Part shown: positions 1 to 8,436 of the stretch, piece by piece
Position numbering within the stretch: the stretch's first letter is position 1
Layout: each line of letters begins with the position of its first letter
Source of the DNA: Firmicutes bacterium UBA3936
GTDB lineage: Bacteria; Bacillota; Dethiobacteria; Dethiobacterales; Dethiobacteraceae
DNA length: 20,126 nucleotides
Reading direction: 5' to 3'
NCBI GenBank assembly: GCA_002385745.1
Contig: DGEC01000091.1
Coordinates: forward strand, 1-20,126
Notes under the pieces: model-generated
The model's input: the letters and a program-made list of their open reading frames with translations, nothing else
Told to the model about the DNA's origin: nothing
The model's database searches: none
Position numbers and translations under genes: made by a program

Positions 1-72
1 CAAATATTATATCCAAATTGATTCTTATATTGTACTATATTTCCTCGGCCTCGACAAGCATGCCGTTTGCAA

Positions 73-1128
73 TTAAATGGAATAAGTTGTTTTCAGCCGC
101 GCTCTTTCCGCGGCCCGCTCTTCGGCAAGCGTTACCAGCTTGTATAAAAGTTCGGGGAAAGGCAGGCCGCTTGCTTCCCAAAGTTTGGGATACATGCTTA
201 TGCTGGTAAAGCCGGGGATGGTGTTAAGCTCATTAATCCAGATCCGGCCGCTCTCCTCCGCCACAAAGAAATCCACCCGGGCCATCCCTGCGCAGTCCAA
301 GGCAAGGAAAGACTCCACGGCCAGTTTTCTTATCCGGGCAGAAGTTTCCTCATCAAGTTCCGCCGGAATTATCAGCTCTGAACGAGTATCGATATATTTG
401 GCATTATAATCATAAAAATCATTGCAGGGAATAATCTCTCCCGGTACCGAGGCTGCGGGCTCGTCATTGCCCAGCACACTGCATTCTATCTCCCGGCCGC
501 CAAGGAATTTCTCAACCAGTATGCGCCGGTCATACTGCAGGGCATCGGCTATTCCTTCAATTAATTCAGTACGACTGTAAGCTTTTGTTATGCCCACGCT
601 GGATCCCAGATTTGCCGGTTTGACAAAACAGGGAAAACCCAGCTGCTCCTGAATTTTCTCAAGCAGCTCCTCCTGATTTTTTTGCCAGCTGTGGGCGGTA
701 AACCAGAGATGCTCACCCACCGGCAGACCCGCGTCTCTAAGAATGGCTTTCATAATTATTTTATCCATACCGACGGCCGAACCGGTCACCCCTGCCCCTA
801 CATAAGGCAGGCGGGCCAACTCCAAAAGGCCCTGCAAGGTGCCGTCTTCGCCATATGTTCCATGCAGGACGGGAAAAACTACATCAACGGTAATCACATT
901 GCCGGCGGACTCTCCGTCAAGGATATAAAGTCCCCCAATGGCAGGATCAGGCAAAATAGCAACCCGGTTATCATGGAGCTGCCAAACGCCTTCTTTGTTG
1001 ATAAAAACAGGCAGTATCTCAAAGCTGTCAGTTTTAGCCAGGTTTTCTATCACTGCTGCTGCCGAATTAACAGATACTTCATGTTCTCCGGACCGGCCAC
1101 CGTATAGTACTGCTATTTTCTTTTTCAT
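73..1128 (-). CDS. ddl: D-alanine--D-alanine ligase
   Basis: ATP-grasp ligase that joins two D-alanines in the cytoplasm for the peptidoglycan stem peptide. The 351-residue product has the normal family length. The N-terminal domain carries GGRSGEHEVSV with the substrate-binding Glu at residue 15. The ATP-grasp core has KPANLGSSVG around 170-179 with the serine pair. The omega-loop reads FYDYNAKY (238-245) with Tyr at the position that favours D-Ala over D-lactate. The C-terminal NELNTIPGFT (309-318) holds the metal ligands. ATG at 1128 is preferred over an upstream in-frame GTG at 1143, because GGAGGG lies 4-5 nt before this ATG and the GTG would overlap that site. The gene follows a terminator after the EF-G gene, so it probably has its own promoter, though none is clear. 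It looks like an ordinary housekeeping Ddl and not a VanA-type D-Ala-D-Lac ligase. Confidence 0.96.
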   Translation of the reverse strand: MKKKIAVLYGGRSGEHEVSVNSAAAVIENLAKTDSFEILPVFINKEGVWQLHDNRVAILPDPAIGGLYILDGESAGNVITVDVVFPVLHGTYGEDGTLQGLLELARLPYVGAGVTGSAVGMDKIIMKAILRDAGLPVGEHLWFTAHSWQKNQEELLEKIQEQLGFPCFVKPANLGSSVGITKAYSRTELIEGIADALQYDRRILVEKFLGGREIECSVLGNDEPAASVPGEIIPCNDFYDYNAKYIDTRSELIIPAELDEETSARIRKLAVESFLALDCAGMARVDFFVAEESGRIWINELNTIPGFTSISMYPKLWEASGLPFPELLYKLVTLAEERAAERARLKTTYSI

Positions 1129-1198
1129 AATTCCCTCCGTCACTGCTTTGCTGTTGAAGTCTATTCATTTTGCAGGTCAAATATGAACCGGGGAAATA

Positions 1199-1226
1199 AA
1201 GAGCAAGCGTCATGCCGCTTGCTCTT
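1199..1226 (-). terminator. Rho-independent terminator of the EF-G paralogue gene
   Basis: A perfect inverted repeat AAGAGCAAGCG / CGCTTGCTCTT (11-bp stem, 6-nt loop) lies 20 nt past the EF-G stop codon. On the minus strand it runs into TTTATTTCCC. The U-tract is interrupted, but the stem is strong and correctly placed. Confidence 0.8.
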
Positions 1227-1245
1227 AACTTGCGTTGTGCTAATT

Positions 1246-3324
1246 CTATTCTTCCTTTTGTTCCGCTTTAGCCTCGGCAATCACCTGTTCGGCAATATGT
1301 GGCGGCACTTCTTCGTAATGATCAAACCTCATCGTAAAACTGCCGCGTCCCTGCGTCATGGAACGCAAATCAGCGGAATACTTCAGCATTTCAGCCATGG
1401 GAACATTGGCTTTGATAACCTGGTTGCCTCCGGCGGACTCCATGCCAAGAATGCGTCCGCGACGGCTGTTCATATCTCCCATAATGTCGCCCATAAACGG
1501 TTCCGGAACAGTAACCTCGACATACATAATCGGTTCGAGCAAAATGGGGTTTGCCTGCTCCATTCCTTTTTTAAACGCCAGGCTGGCAGCAATCTTAAAC
1601 GCCATCTCCGAGGAATCAACGCTGTGATAGGAACCGTCATAGAGGCTTGCTTTGATATCTACAACGGGGAACCCGGCCAGGACTCCGGATTCCATAGCTT
1701 CCCGCAGCCCCTTTTCCACAGCGGGAATATATTGCCGCGGCACGGCTCCGCCAAAGATTTTATCCTCAAATTCAAATCCTTCGCCGGTGGGCAGCGGTGA
1801 GAACTCTATAAAGACATGGCCATACTGGCCGCGGCCGCCTGACTGTTTCTTGTGCTTGCCTTCCACCTTGGCCGTTCCGCGAATAGTTTCTTTATACGGA
1901 ACCTTGGGCAGCTTCAGATCCACTTCAACGGCAAATTTTTGTGCCAGTTTACTGGTAATAATCTCCAGGTGCAGCTCACCCATCCCTGAAATAAGGGTTT
2001 GCTTTGTTTCCGCATTCCTTTCCATGCGGAAGGTAGGATCCTCCTCCAGGAAACGGGCCAGGCCGTTGGCCATCTTATCCTCTTCACCCTGTTTTTTAGG
2101 CTCAACGGCATAAGTGGTAACCGGCTCGGGAAATTCAATGGGCGGATAAGTAAGCGGGCGGCGTTTATCACAGAGAGTATCGCCTGTAACCGTAAGCTGC
2201 AGTTTGGCTACGGCGGCAATATCGCCGGCAGGTACTTTGTCCAGGTTGATCTGGTTTTTACCGAGCATGGTAAAGATCTGGCCAATACGCTCGTCTTTGC
2301 CTTTATTAGCGTTATGCAGCTGGCTGTCGCCCGAGAGTGTCCCTGAATACACTTTAAAGTAGGAAATTTTACCGACAAAGGGGTCGGCAAATGTTTTAAA
2401 AACGAATGCGGACACAGGATCATCCGCCTTGATTTCCGTTTCTCCACCGCCGTCTCCCTTTGTCGCCTTTATGCTGCCTGCAGCGGCAGGTGACGGCAGA
2501 TTATTCACTATAGCATCCAGAAGCGGCTGGGTACCGTAATTAAGGGTGGCAGCCCCGCACATTACCGGAATGATTTTGCCGGCGAGGATTCCACTGCGCA
2601 ATCCGTTGTTAATCTCCTCGTCGGTTAACGGCTCCCCTTCCAGATATTTCAGCAGCAGGTCATCATCGCTTTCGGCAACTGCCTCTATCAGTTTTTCCCT
2701 GTTTTCCTCGGCCGCCTCCAGCAAATCAGCGGGAATTTCGCCTTCAGTCAACTTCTTCCCGTCCTCGCTGAAAGTAAAAGCTTTCATCTTCACAAGGTCA
2801 ATAATCCCTTTAAAGGAGGCTTCAGCGCCAAGGGGCAGCTGCATCGGAACAACACTTAAGCCGAAGAATTCCTGCAGTTGGGCCAGCACCTTGGAAAAGT
2901 TCGCATTTTCCCGGTCCATTCTGTTAACGAAAACTAAACGGGGCAGATTGTTTTCATCGGCATAGGACCAAACTTTTTCCGTTCCCACTTCCACCCCGGA
3001 AGTGGCGGATACAACGACAATGGCAGCATCCGCTACCCGCAGGGCTCCTGCCACTTCACCGATGAAATCAAAAAATCCCGGTGTGTCAAGCAGGTTAATT
3101 TTTACGCCCTTCCACTCTACAGGTGCCAGCGAAGTATTTATGGTAATTTTCCGCTTGATTTCCTCGGCATCAAAATCGGTTGTGGTGGTACCGGCATCTA
3201 CCTTTCCCAAACGGTTAATGGCTCCGGCTGTATAAAGCAATGCTTCTGCCAGCGATGTCTTTCCCGCTCCCCCATGGGATATTAAAGCAACATTACGAAT
3301 ATGTTCTGTGTCATAAAATTTCAC
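1246..3324 (-). CDS. fusA: Elongation factor G paralogue (EF-G-like translational GTPase)
   Basis: Five-domain translational GTPase of 692 residues, the size of EF-G. The G1 loop is SHGGAGKT (16-23), where canonical EF-G has GHxDxGKT. G3 is DTPGFFDF from residue 80 and G4 is NRMD (134-137) instead of NKMD. The domain IV tip SGGRGQYGHV and the C-terminal domain V are intact, so the protein is not truncated. The non-canonical G1/G4 loops and the KITINTS switch I resemble the secondary EF-G-like family found beside the main EF-G in many bacteria, so this is probably not the principal translocase. Its exact role in translocation, recycling or rescue cannot be read from sequence. The start is GTG at 3324 with AAAGGAGG 8 nt upstream; the longer frame to 3372 has no ribosome site. 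It lies 115 nt after leuD with no clear terminator or promoter between, and ends at a strong hairpin. Confidence 0.92.
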   Translation of the reverse strand: MKFYDTEHIRNVALISHGGAGKTSLAEALLYTAGAINRLGKVDAGTTTTDFDAEEIKRKITINTSLAPVEWKGVKINLLDTPGFFDFIGEVAGALRVADAAIVVVSATSGVEVGTEKVWSYADENNLPRLVFVNRMDRENANFSKVLAQLQEFFGLSVVPMQLPLGAEASFKGIIDLVKMKAFTFSEDGKKLTEGEIPADLLEAAEENREKLIEAVAESDDDLLLKYLEGEPLTDEEINNGLRSGILAGKIIPVMCGAATLNYGTQPLLDAIVNNLPSPAAAGSIKATKGDGGGETEIKADDPVSAFVFKTFADPFVGKISYFKVYSGTLSGDSQLHNANKGKDERIGQIFTMLGKNQINLDKVPAGDIAAVAKLQLTVTGDTLCDKRRPLTYPPIEFPEPVTTYAVEPKKQGEEDKMANGLARFLEEDPTFRMERNAETKQTLISGMGELHLEIITSKLAQKFAVEVDLKLPKVPYKETIRGTAKVEGKHKKQSGGRGQYGHVFIEFSPLPTGEGFEFEDKIFGGAVPRQYIPAVEKGLREAMESGVLAGFPVVDIKASLYDGSYHSVDSSEMAFKIAASLAFKKGMEQANPILLEPIMYVEVTVPEPFMGDIMGDMNSRRGRILGMESAGGNQVIKANVPMAEMLKYSADLRSMTQGRGSFTMRFDHYEEVPPHIAEQVIAEAKAEQKEE

Positions 3325-3332
3325 GCCAAATG

Positions 3333-3340
3333 CCTCCTTT
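3333..3340 (-). promoter_or_regulatory. Shine-Dalgarno site deciding the EF-G start
   Basis: AAAGGAGG lies exactly 8 nt before GTG 3324. It fixes a GTG start and excludes the longer frame that begins at 3372. Confidence 0.85.
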
Positions 3341-3439
3341 GACTGCAGTAGTAGGAAATTTATGCAGAACACAATCTACTTCGACCAGTCCACGCAGTAT
3401 TCCTGCTCAGACAATTAATATTTCTCCGCAAACAGTTTT

Positions 3440-3946
3440 TTATGTCCCGCTGCCCTGTTGCTTGCGCAGCCGCCATTGTACATAATTAATCAGGCCGCCT
3501 TTATCCATGATTTCCTGCATAAAAGGAGGAAAAGGCACTGCCGAAAAAGTTCTGCCGGTCGTCAGGTCATGTATAAGACCCTGTTTTAAATCAATCCTGA
3601 TTTTGTCGCCTTCCCTGATATTTTCCGCAGCTTCCGGGCACTCAAGAATAGGCAGTCCTATATTAATGGCATTGCGGTAAAAAATCCGGGCAAAGGAAGA
3701 GGCAATTACGCAGGAAATTCCCGCTGCCTTTATGGCAATGGGAGCATGTTCGCGCGAACTGCCGCAGCCGAAGTTCTTTAAAGCAACAATAATATCGCCG
3801 GGAGCAACTTTTTGCGGAAATTCAGGATCCGCATCCTCCATAACATGACGGGCCAGTTCCCGGGGATCTGAAGTATTAAGATAACGGGCCGGAATTATGG
3901 CATCGGTATCAATATCATTGCCAAATTTCCACACGCGGCCTTCCAT
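3440..3946 (-). CDS. leuD: 3-isopropylmalate dehydratase small subunit
   Basis: Swivel-domain subunit of isopropylmalate isomerase, which with LeuC interconverts 2- and 3-isopropylmalate in leucine synthesis. The 168-residue protein is the short form used with the 420-residue LeuC type common in archaea and Clostridia. It carries the family signatures DIDTDAIIPARYL (11-23) and GCGSSREHAP (60-69). The substrate-loop region reads YLNTSD; related subunits of homoaconitase and dimethylmalate dehydratase differ mainly here, so specificity is inferred from the ilv operon context. The ATG overlaps the leuC stop by one base (TAATG), which implies translational coupling. It is the last gene of the branched-chain run. 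In the 115 nt that follow only a weak GCAG/CTGC hairpin without a U-tract was seen. Confidence 0.93.
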   Translation of the reverse strand: MEGRVWKFGNDIDTDAIIPARYLNTSDPRELARHVMEDADPEFPQKVAPGDIIVALKNFGCGSSREHAPIAIKAAGISCVIASSFARIFYRNAINIGLPILECPEAAENIREGDKIRIDLKQGLIHDLTTGRTFSAVPFPPFMQEIMDKGGLINYVQWRLRKQQGSGT

Positions 3947-5208
3947 TACAGCACCTCCTCGGGCGAAGAGATTTTGCCGGCAACGGCGCTTGCCGCCGCC
4001 ACCGCCGGATTGGAAAGATAGACTTCACTGCGGGGGTGCCCCATGCGTCCGACAAAATTCCGGTTGGTGGTGGAAAGGGCGCGTTCCCCTTCCGCCAGAA
4101 TCCCCATGTGGCCTCCCAGGCAGGGCCCGCAGGTTGGAGTGGAAACAACGGCATCAGCCTCCAGGAAGATATCAAGCAGCCCTTCACGCAATGCCTGGCG
4201 GGTAATCTCCTGTGTGCCGGGAATGATTATCAGGCGGACATCCCGGTGTACCTTCTTGCCTTTCAAAATACTTGCGGCGGTCCGCAAATCCTCCAGGCGG
4301 CCGTTGGTGCAGGAACCGATCACAACCTGGTCAATTTTTATATCCCCCACTTCACTGATCCCCCGGGTGTTTTCCGGCAGGTGGGGAAAGGCAACCTGCG
4401 GCTCGATATCGGATCCGTTAAAGGTATAAACCTTTTCATATTCAGCATCTTCATCGGCATAAACGGGCTCATACTCCCGCTTGGCCCGCTTTTTGACATA
4501 CTCAAACGTCACTTCGTCGGGAGCAATTATGCCGCACTTGGCACCGGCCTCAATGGCCATGTTGCACATAGACAGGCGGCTGTCCATGGACAGGTCCGCA
4601 ATTATTTCCCCGGTAAATTCCAGGGAACGGTACAGGGCACCGTCAACACCTATTTTCCCGATTAAATAGAGAATCAGGTCCTTGCCGCTGACCCAGGGAC
4701 GCAGCCGTCCTTTAAATTCAACTTTAATGGTGGCAGGTACCTTGAACCAGGTCTCACCCAAAGCCATGGCTGCCGCCATATCGGTGCTGCCCACACCGGT
4801 GGCAAAGGCTCCCAGCGCCCCGTAGGTACAGGTATGAGAATCTGCACCGATAATAACCTCTCCCGGAAGAACAAGTCCCTCTTCAGGCAGCAGGGCATGT
4901 TCAATGCCCATGCGTCCCACCTCAAAATAATAGGTTATGTTGTGTTTGCGGGCAAATTCCCGCATTATTCTGGCCTGGGTGGCCGACTGGATGTCTTTAT
5001 TGGGGGTAAAATGATCGGGCACCAGGGCAATCCGGTCCCTGTCAAAGACAGTTTCCACCCCGATGCGCTCAAATTCCTTAATAGCTACCGGAGCGGTAAC
5101 ATCGTTACCCAGCACCAGATCAACCCGGGCATTGATCAAGTCGTTCGGCCTGACGTGTTCTTTTCCGGCATGCCGTGCCAGGATTTTTTCAGCAATAGTC
5201 ATTCCCAC
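3946..5208 (-). CDS. leuC: 3-isopropylmalate dehydratase large subunit
   Basis: Aconitase-fold [4Fe-4S] subunit of isopropylmalate isomerase, 420 residues. The three cluster cysteines are visible at C300 (IGSCTNGR), C360 and C363 (TPTCGPC). The substrate/metal motif GADSHTCTYG spans 121-130. The length and sequence style match the shorter archaeal/clostridial LeuC group, not the roughly 465-residue E. coli type. That group also includes homoaconitases and 2,3-dimethylmalate dehydratases; the leucine assignment rests on position behind ilvC. The start is taken as GTG 5208 with TAGGG 7-8 nt upstream. An ATG two codons later (5202) is the alternative and would change almost nothing. It follows ilvC by 40 nt and is coupled to leuD. 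leuA and leuB, often in such operons, are missing from the window. Confidence 0.93.
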   Translation of the reverse strand: MGMTIAEKILARHAGKEHVRPNDLINARVDLVLGNDVTAPVAIKEFERIGVETVFDRDRIALVPDHFTPNKDIQSATQARIMREFARKHNITYYFEVGRMGIEHALLPEEGLVLPGEVIIGADSHTCTYGALGAFATGVGSTDMAAAMALGETWFKVPATIKVEFKGRLRPWVSGKDLILYLIGKIGVDGALYRSLEFTGEIIADLSMDSRLSMCNMAIEAGAKCGIIAPDEVTFEYVKKRAKREYEPVYADEDAEYEKVYTFNGSDIEPQVAFPHLPENTRGISEVGDIKIDQVVIGSCTNGRLEDLRTAASILKGKKVHRDVRLIIIPGTQEITRQALREGLLDIFLEADAVVSTPTCGPCLGGHMGILAEGERALSTTNRNFVGRMGHPRSEVYLSNPAVAAASAVAGKISSPEEVL

Positions 5209-5248
5209 GGTTTTTCCCTACCTTCATTCATTTTTATTCGCCCTGCCG

Positions 5249-6253
5249 CTAAAATACCTCCTTGGCATCAATCCAGCTCATCATGCGGCGGAGCTTCCTG
5301 CCAACCTTTTCTATCAGGTGCTCTTTTTCCATCCTGTCTGTGGCATTAAAGTAAGGGCGGTTGGCCTGGTTTTCCTGGATCCATTCCAGGGCGAATTTGC
5401 CGTTTTGAACTTCACTTAAGATTTTTTTCATCTCCCGGCGCGTCTCTTCAGTAATTATCCGTTTCCCCCTTGTAAAATCACCGTATTGCGCCGTATCGGA
5501 AACGGAATAACGCATATAAGAAAGCCCGCCCTCATAAATCAAATCAACAATGAGTTTCAGTTCATGCAGGCATTCAAAATAAGCAATCTCGGGCTGGTAG
5601 CCGGCCTCAACCAGGGTCTCAAAGCCGGCTTTGATAAGCTCGGAGACTCCACCGCACAAGACGGCCTGCTCACCGAACAAGTCCGTTTCCGTTTCCTCCT
5701 GAAAGGTGGTCTCGATAACCCCTGCCCTGGTGCAGCCAATGCCCTTGGCATAAGCAAGACCAAGCTCCTTTGCCTTGCCGCTGGCATCCTGGTAAACAGC
5801 CAGCAGCCCGGGCACGCCGGCTCCCTCGGTATAGGTGCGGCGGACCAGATGTCCGGGGCTTTTGGGGGCAACCATTATGACATCAACATCCGGCGGCGGG
5901 ACGATCTGGCGAAAATGAATATTAAAGCCATGGGAAAAGAACAGGGCGTCCCCTGCCTTCAAATAGGGTTTTATTTCCACCTCATAGACTTCCCGCTGCT
6001 TTTCGTCAGGCAGTAAAATCTGAATAACATCGGCAGCCTGTGCAGCCTCGGCCACAGTCATGACCTTTAAGCCAGCCGCTTCCGCTTCCGTCCGGCGGGG
6101 GCTTCCTTTCCGCAGTCCCACAACCACATTTATACCGGAATCTTTTAAATTTTGGGCCTGGGCGTGACCCTGGCTGCCGTAACCCATAACTGCCACAGTC
6201 CGCTCCTCAAGCAAGCCAAGCTCGGCATCGCTGTCATAATAGATTTTAGTCAT
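5249..6253 (-). CDS. ilvC: Ketol-acid reductoisomerase (class I)
   Basis: Converts 2-acetolactate or 2-aceto-2-hydroxybutyrate to the dihydroxy acids with a Mg-dependent alkyl shift and NAD(P)H reduction; second step of Val/Ile synthesis. The 334 residues match the short class I enzyme. The Rossmann motif GYGSQGHAQAQN lies near residues 25-36. The cofactor loop reads GLRKGSPRR; the Arg/Ser residues there point to NADPH, but this is inference. APKSPGHLVRR is the family's APKxPGH motif, and the C-terminal knotted helical domain follows (LIYEGGLSYMRYSVSDTAQYG region). ATG 6253 has GGGGAGG 7 nt upstream and overlaps the ilvN stop by four bases (ATGA), indicating coupled translation. Confidence 0.96.
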   Translation of the reverse strand: MTKIYYDSDAELGLLEERTVAVMGYGSQGHAQAQNLKDSGINVVVGLRKGSPRRTEAEAAGLKVMTVAEAAQAADVIQILLPDEKQREVYEVEIKPYLKAGDALFFSHGFNIHFRQIVPPPDVDVIMVAPKSPGHLVRRTYTEGAGVPGLLAVYQDASGKAKELGLAYAKGIGCTRAGVIETTFQEETETDLFGEQAVLCGGVSELIKAGFETLVEAGYQPEIAYFECLHELKLIVDLIYEGGLSYMRYSVSDTAQYGDFTRGKRIITEETRREMKKILSEVQNGKFALEWIQENQANRPYFNATDRMEKEHLIEKVGRKLRRMMSWIDAKEVF

Positions 6254-6756
6254 TTTTTTACCTCCCCGTTTTGTATGGTTTTTGAACCCCGGAGCAGTGC
6301 CACCTTCCCCGTCCGGACCAATTCCAGTATACCGTAGTGGGAAAGCAAAAGCTCAATTGCTTGCAGTTTTTCTTCATTGCCTGTCACTTCAATGATCAAT
6401 GAATCCAAAGAAACATCGATGATTTTAGCCCGAAATGTTTCTACTATCTGTTGAATTTCCGCCCAGCTGGAAGTAGGAGCTTTTACTTTGATTAGTACCA
6501 GTTCACGGTCCACAGACGGCTCCAGGGTCAGGTTGGATATTTTCAGGACATTAATCAGCTTATTAAGCTGTTTGATCATCTGCTCCAATGTTTTTTCATC
6601 AGCGTCAACTTCTATAGTCATCCGTGAAATTCCCGGGTCTTTGGTTTTGCCGACAGCCAGGCTTTCAATATTGAAGCCGCGGCGGGCAAACAGGCCCGCC
6701 ACCCGAACCAGCACCCCGGGTTTATTCTCAACCAAAACTGCTAAAATATGTTTCAC
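6250..6756 (-). CDS. ilvN: Acetolactate synthase small (regulatory) subunit
   Basis: Regulatory subunit that binds the IlvB catalytic subunit and confers valine feedback inhibition. At 168 residues it is the usual long form (IlvH/IlvN-like). An N-terminal ACT domain (about 1-75: KHILAVLVENKPGVLVRVAGLF, split here only as the family's opening strand-helix unit) is followed by the C-terminal ALS_ss domain with VDRELVLIKV and the IDVSLDSLIIEVTG stretch. The start is GTG 6756, whose GTGA overlaps the ilvB stop codon; AGGGGGGA lies just upstream inside the ilvB end. The next gene, ilvC, overlaps by four bases. The catalytic/regulatory pair is complete, so feedback control of the pathway is likely. 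Confidence 0.95.
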   Translation of the reverse strand: MKHILAVLVENKPGVLVRVAGLFARRGFNIESLAVGKTKDPGISRMTIEVDADEKTLEQMIKQLNKLINVLKISNLTLEPSVDRELVLIKVKAPTSSWAEIQQIVETFRAKIIDVSLDSLIIEVTGNEEKLQAIELLLSHYGILELVRTGKVALLRGSKTIQNGEVKK

Positions 6757-8432
6757 CTTATGTCCCCCCTGATCATTTCATCGATGCCCCTGTTGGGCGG
6801 GACCATGGGGTAAACATTTTCTTCAGGCCGGACACAAAAATCAATTACCACAGGGCCCGGAACAGAAAGGGCTTTACTTATTGCCGGCACAACTTCCGCC
6901 GTCTTTTCGGCCCGCAAGCCAAGAGCGCCGAAAGCTTCCGCCAACTTGACAAAATCAGGGCTTTTCTCCAGACAGACGGCTGCATAGCGTTTCTGATAGA
7001 ATATTTCCTGCCACTGCCTGACCATTCCCAGATAACCGTTGTTGATAATGGCAATTTTAACCGGGAGATTATAGGCAACGGCAGTGGCCAGCTCCTGTAT
7101 ATTCATCTGAATACTGCCGTCACCGGCAATGCAGAAAACAGTCTCCTGCGGAGCGGCAATCTGGGCGCCTATGGCAGCCGGCAGTCCGTACCCCATAGTG
7201 CCAAGCCCCCCGGAAGTAATCAGTGTACGGGGCCTTTTGTAAAGGTAGTATTGTACCGCCCACATTTGGTGCTGACCTACCTCCGTGGCAATAATGGCCT
7301 CTCCGCCCGTCGCCTCGTAAATGGCTTCAATCACGTATTGAGGAGGTATGTGGCCGTCTGCCTTCATGTCATAATGCAGCGGGCAATCCTTTCTCCAGGC
7401 CGCAATACGGGCCAGCCATTTTGCATGCTTTTTTTCCGCTGCCTTTTTAAGCAGTTCGGACAGGATGTTTTTCACATCACCGACAATTGGAATGTCTGCA
7501 GTCACGTTCTTGCCGATTTCCGCCGGGTCAATATCAATATGAATAATTTTTGCCTCCCGGGCAAAAGAGCTCAACTTGCCCGTCACCCGGTCATCAAAGC
7601 GTGCCCCCACGGCAATAATCAAGTCTGCTTCAGTGACAGCCATGTTGGCCCAGTAAGTTCCGTGCATGCCCAGCATGCCCAAAGACAGGCTGTGATCGCC
7701 GGGAAAACTGCCAATCCCCATAAGTGTTGTTGCCACGGGAATTTCCGCTTTTTCCGCCAGCTGTCTTAAAAGCTCGGAAGCGCCGGAAATAATCACGCCG
7801 CCGCCTGCGTACAGGACAGGCTTTTTGGCGCGGGCAATGGCTTTGGCAGCCCGGTTAATCTGCCCCGGGTGCCCGATTACCGTGGGATTGTAGCCCGGTA
7901 TCCTGACCTCTGTGGGGTAGCTGAAATCGCTCACGGCAGACTGAACATCGGTAGGCAGGTCAATCAAAACCGGTCCCGGACGGCCTGTAGAAGCAAGATG
8001 GAAAGCTTCCCTGATAATCCTTGGGAGTTCCTCCACACTGGTAACCAGGTAGTTGTGCTTGGTTATGGGCAGGGTTATCCCGAAGATATCCGCTTCCTGA
8101 AATGAATCGGTACCAATTAAAGAAGTTGCCACCTGTCCGGTAAAGACAACCAGTGGCACAGAGTCCATATAGGCATTGGCTATACCGGTAACCAAGTTGG
8201 TTGCCCCGGGGCCGGATGTGGTGAAGATCACCCCGGGTTTGCCTGTAACACGGGCATAACCGTCGGCGGCATGGATTGCTCCCTGCTCATGGCGCGACAT
8301 ATAGTAAGCCAGTTCCGAATTATAAAGATGGTCAAATAAATCAAGGACTTTCCCGCCGGGATACCCGAAAACGGCCTCAACGCCCTCCCTTTTCAGCGCC
8401 TCAATAACCATCTGCGCTCCGCTTAATTTCAT
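6753..8432 (-). CDS. ilvB: Acetolactate synthase large (catalytic) subunit
   Basis: Thiamine diphosphate enzyme that condenses two pyruvates, or pyruvate with 2-oxobutyrate, in the first committed step of Val/Leu/Ile synthesis. 559 residues. The N-terminal Pyr domain contains FGYPGGKVLDLFDHLY and the catalytic Glu in SRHEQGAIHAADGYAR (Glu49). A central FAD/DHS-like domain follows. The C-terminal PP domain has the GDGS...NN motif (GDGSIQMN, then NNGYLGMVRQWQ) that binds Mg-ThDP. The 'QW' in MVRQWQ is typical of biosynthetic AHAS and argues against a catabolic AlsS or other ThDP enzyme. ATG 8432 begins 4 nt after the ilvD stop and takes its GGGAGG site from the ilvD 3' end. Confidence 0.96.
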   Translation of the reverse strand: MKLSGAQMVIEALKREGVEAVFGYPGGKVLDLFDHLYNSELAYYMSRHEQGAIHAADGYARVTGKPGVIFTTSGPGATNLVTGIANAYMDSVPLVVFTGQVATSLIGTDSFQEADIFGITLPITKHNYLVTSVEELPRIIREAFHLASTGRPGPVLIDLPTDVQSAVSDFSYPTEVRIPGYNPTVIGHPGQINRAAKAIARAKKPVLYAGGGVIISGASELLRQLAEKAEIPVATTLMGIGSFPGDHSLSLGMLGMHGTYWANMAVTEADLIIAVGARFDDRVTGKLSSFAREAKIIHIDIDPAEIGKNVTADIPIVGDVKNILSELLKKAAEKKHAKWLARIAAWRKDCPLHYDMKADGHIPPQYVIEAIYEATGGEAIIATEVGQHQMWAVQYYLYKRPRTLITSGGLGTMGYGLPAAIGAQIAAPQETVFCIAGDGSIQMNIQELATAVAYNLPVKIAIINNGYLGMVRQWQEIFYQKRYAAVCLEKSPDFVKLAEAFGALGLRAEKTAEVVPAISKALSVPGPVVIDFCVRPEENVYPMVPPNRGIDEMIRGDIR

Positions 8433-8436
8433 TTGC

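Noticed and set aside
6..11. Perfect TATAAT on the minus strand as a promoter for a gene beyond the window start
   Set aside because: The hexamer 17 bp upstream (TACAAT) is a poor -35, and the downstream gene is outside the window. The 72 bases after ddl hold no clear terminator either.
73..1128. VanA-type D-Ala-D-Lac ligase
   Set aside because: The omega-loop has the Tyr-containing FYDYNAKY of D-Ala-D-Ala ligases, and no vanH/vanX neighbours are present.
1129..1198. Promoter for ddl, with TTGACC as -35
   Set aside because: TTGACC is a fair -35, but the hexamer 17 bp downstream (TCAACA) is not a convincing -10. A promoter is expected here but cannot be pinned down.
1183..1800. Plus-strand open frame of 205 codons, with similar plus-strand frames throughout the window
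   Set aside because: They lie opposite well-supported minus-strand genes, lack ribosome sites and show low-complexity or unfamiliar protein sequence. They are antisense shadows.
1246..3324. Ribosomal protection tetracycline-resistance protein (Tet(M) type)
   Set aside because: These share the EF-G fold, but domain IV here has the SGGRGQYGHV motif and overall style of EF-G-like proteins, with no resistance-gene context.
3325..3439. Terminator or promoter between leuD and the EF-G paralogue
   Set aside because: Only a 4-bp GCAG/CTGC hairpin without a U-tract was found, and no -35/-10 pair with sensible spacing.
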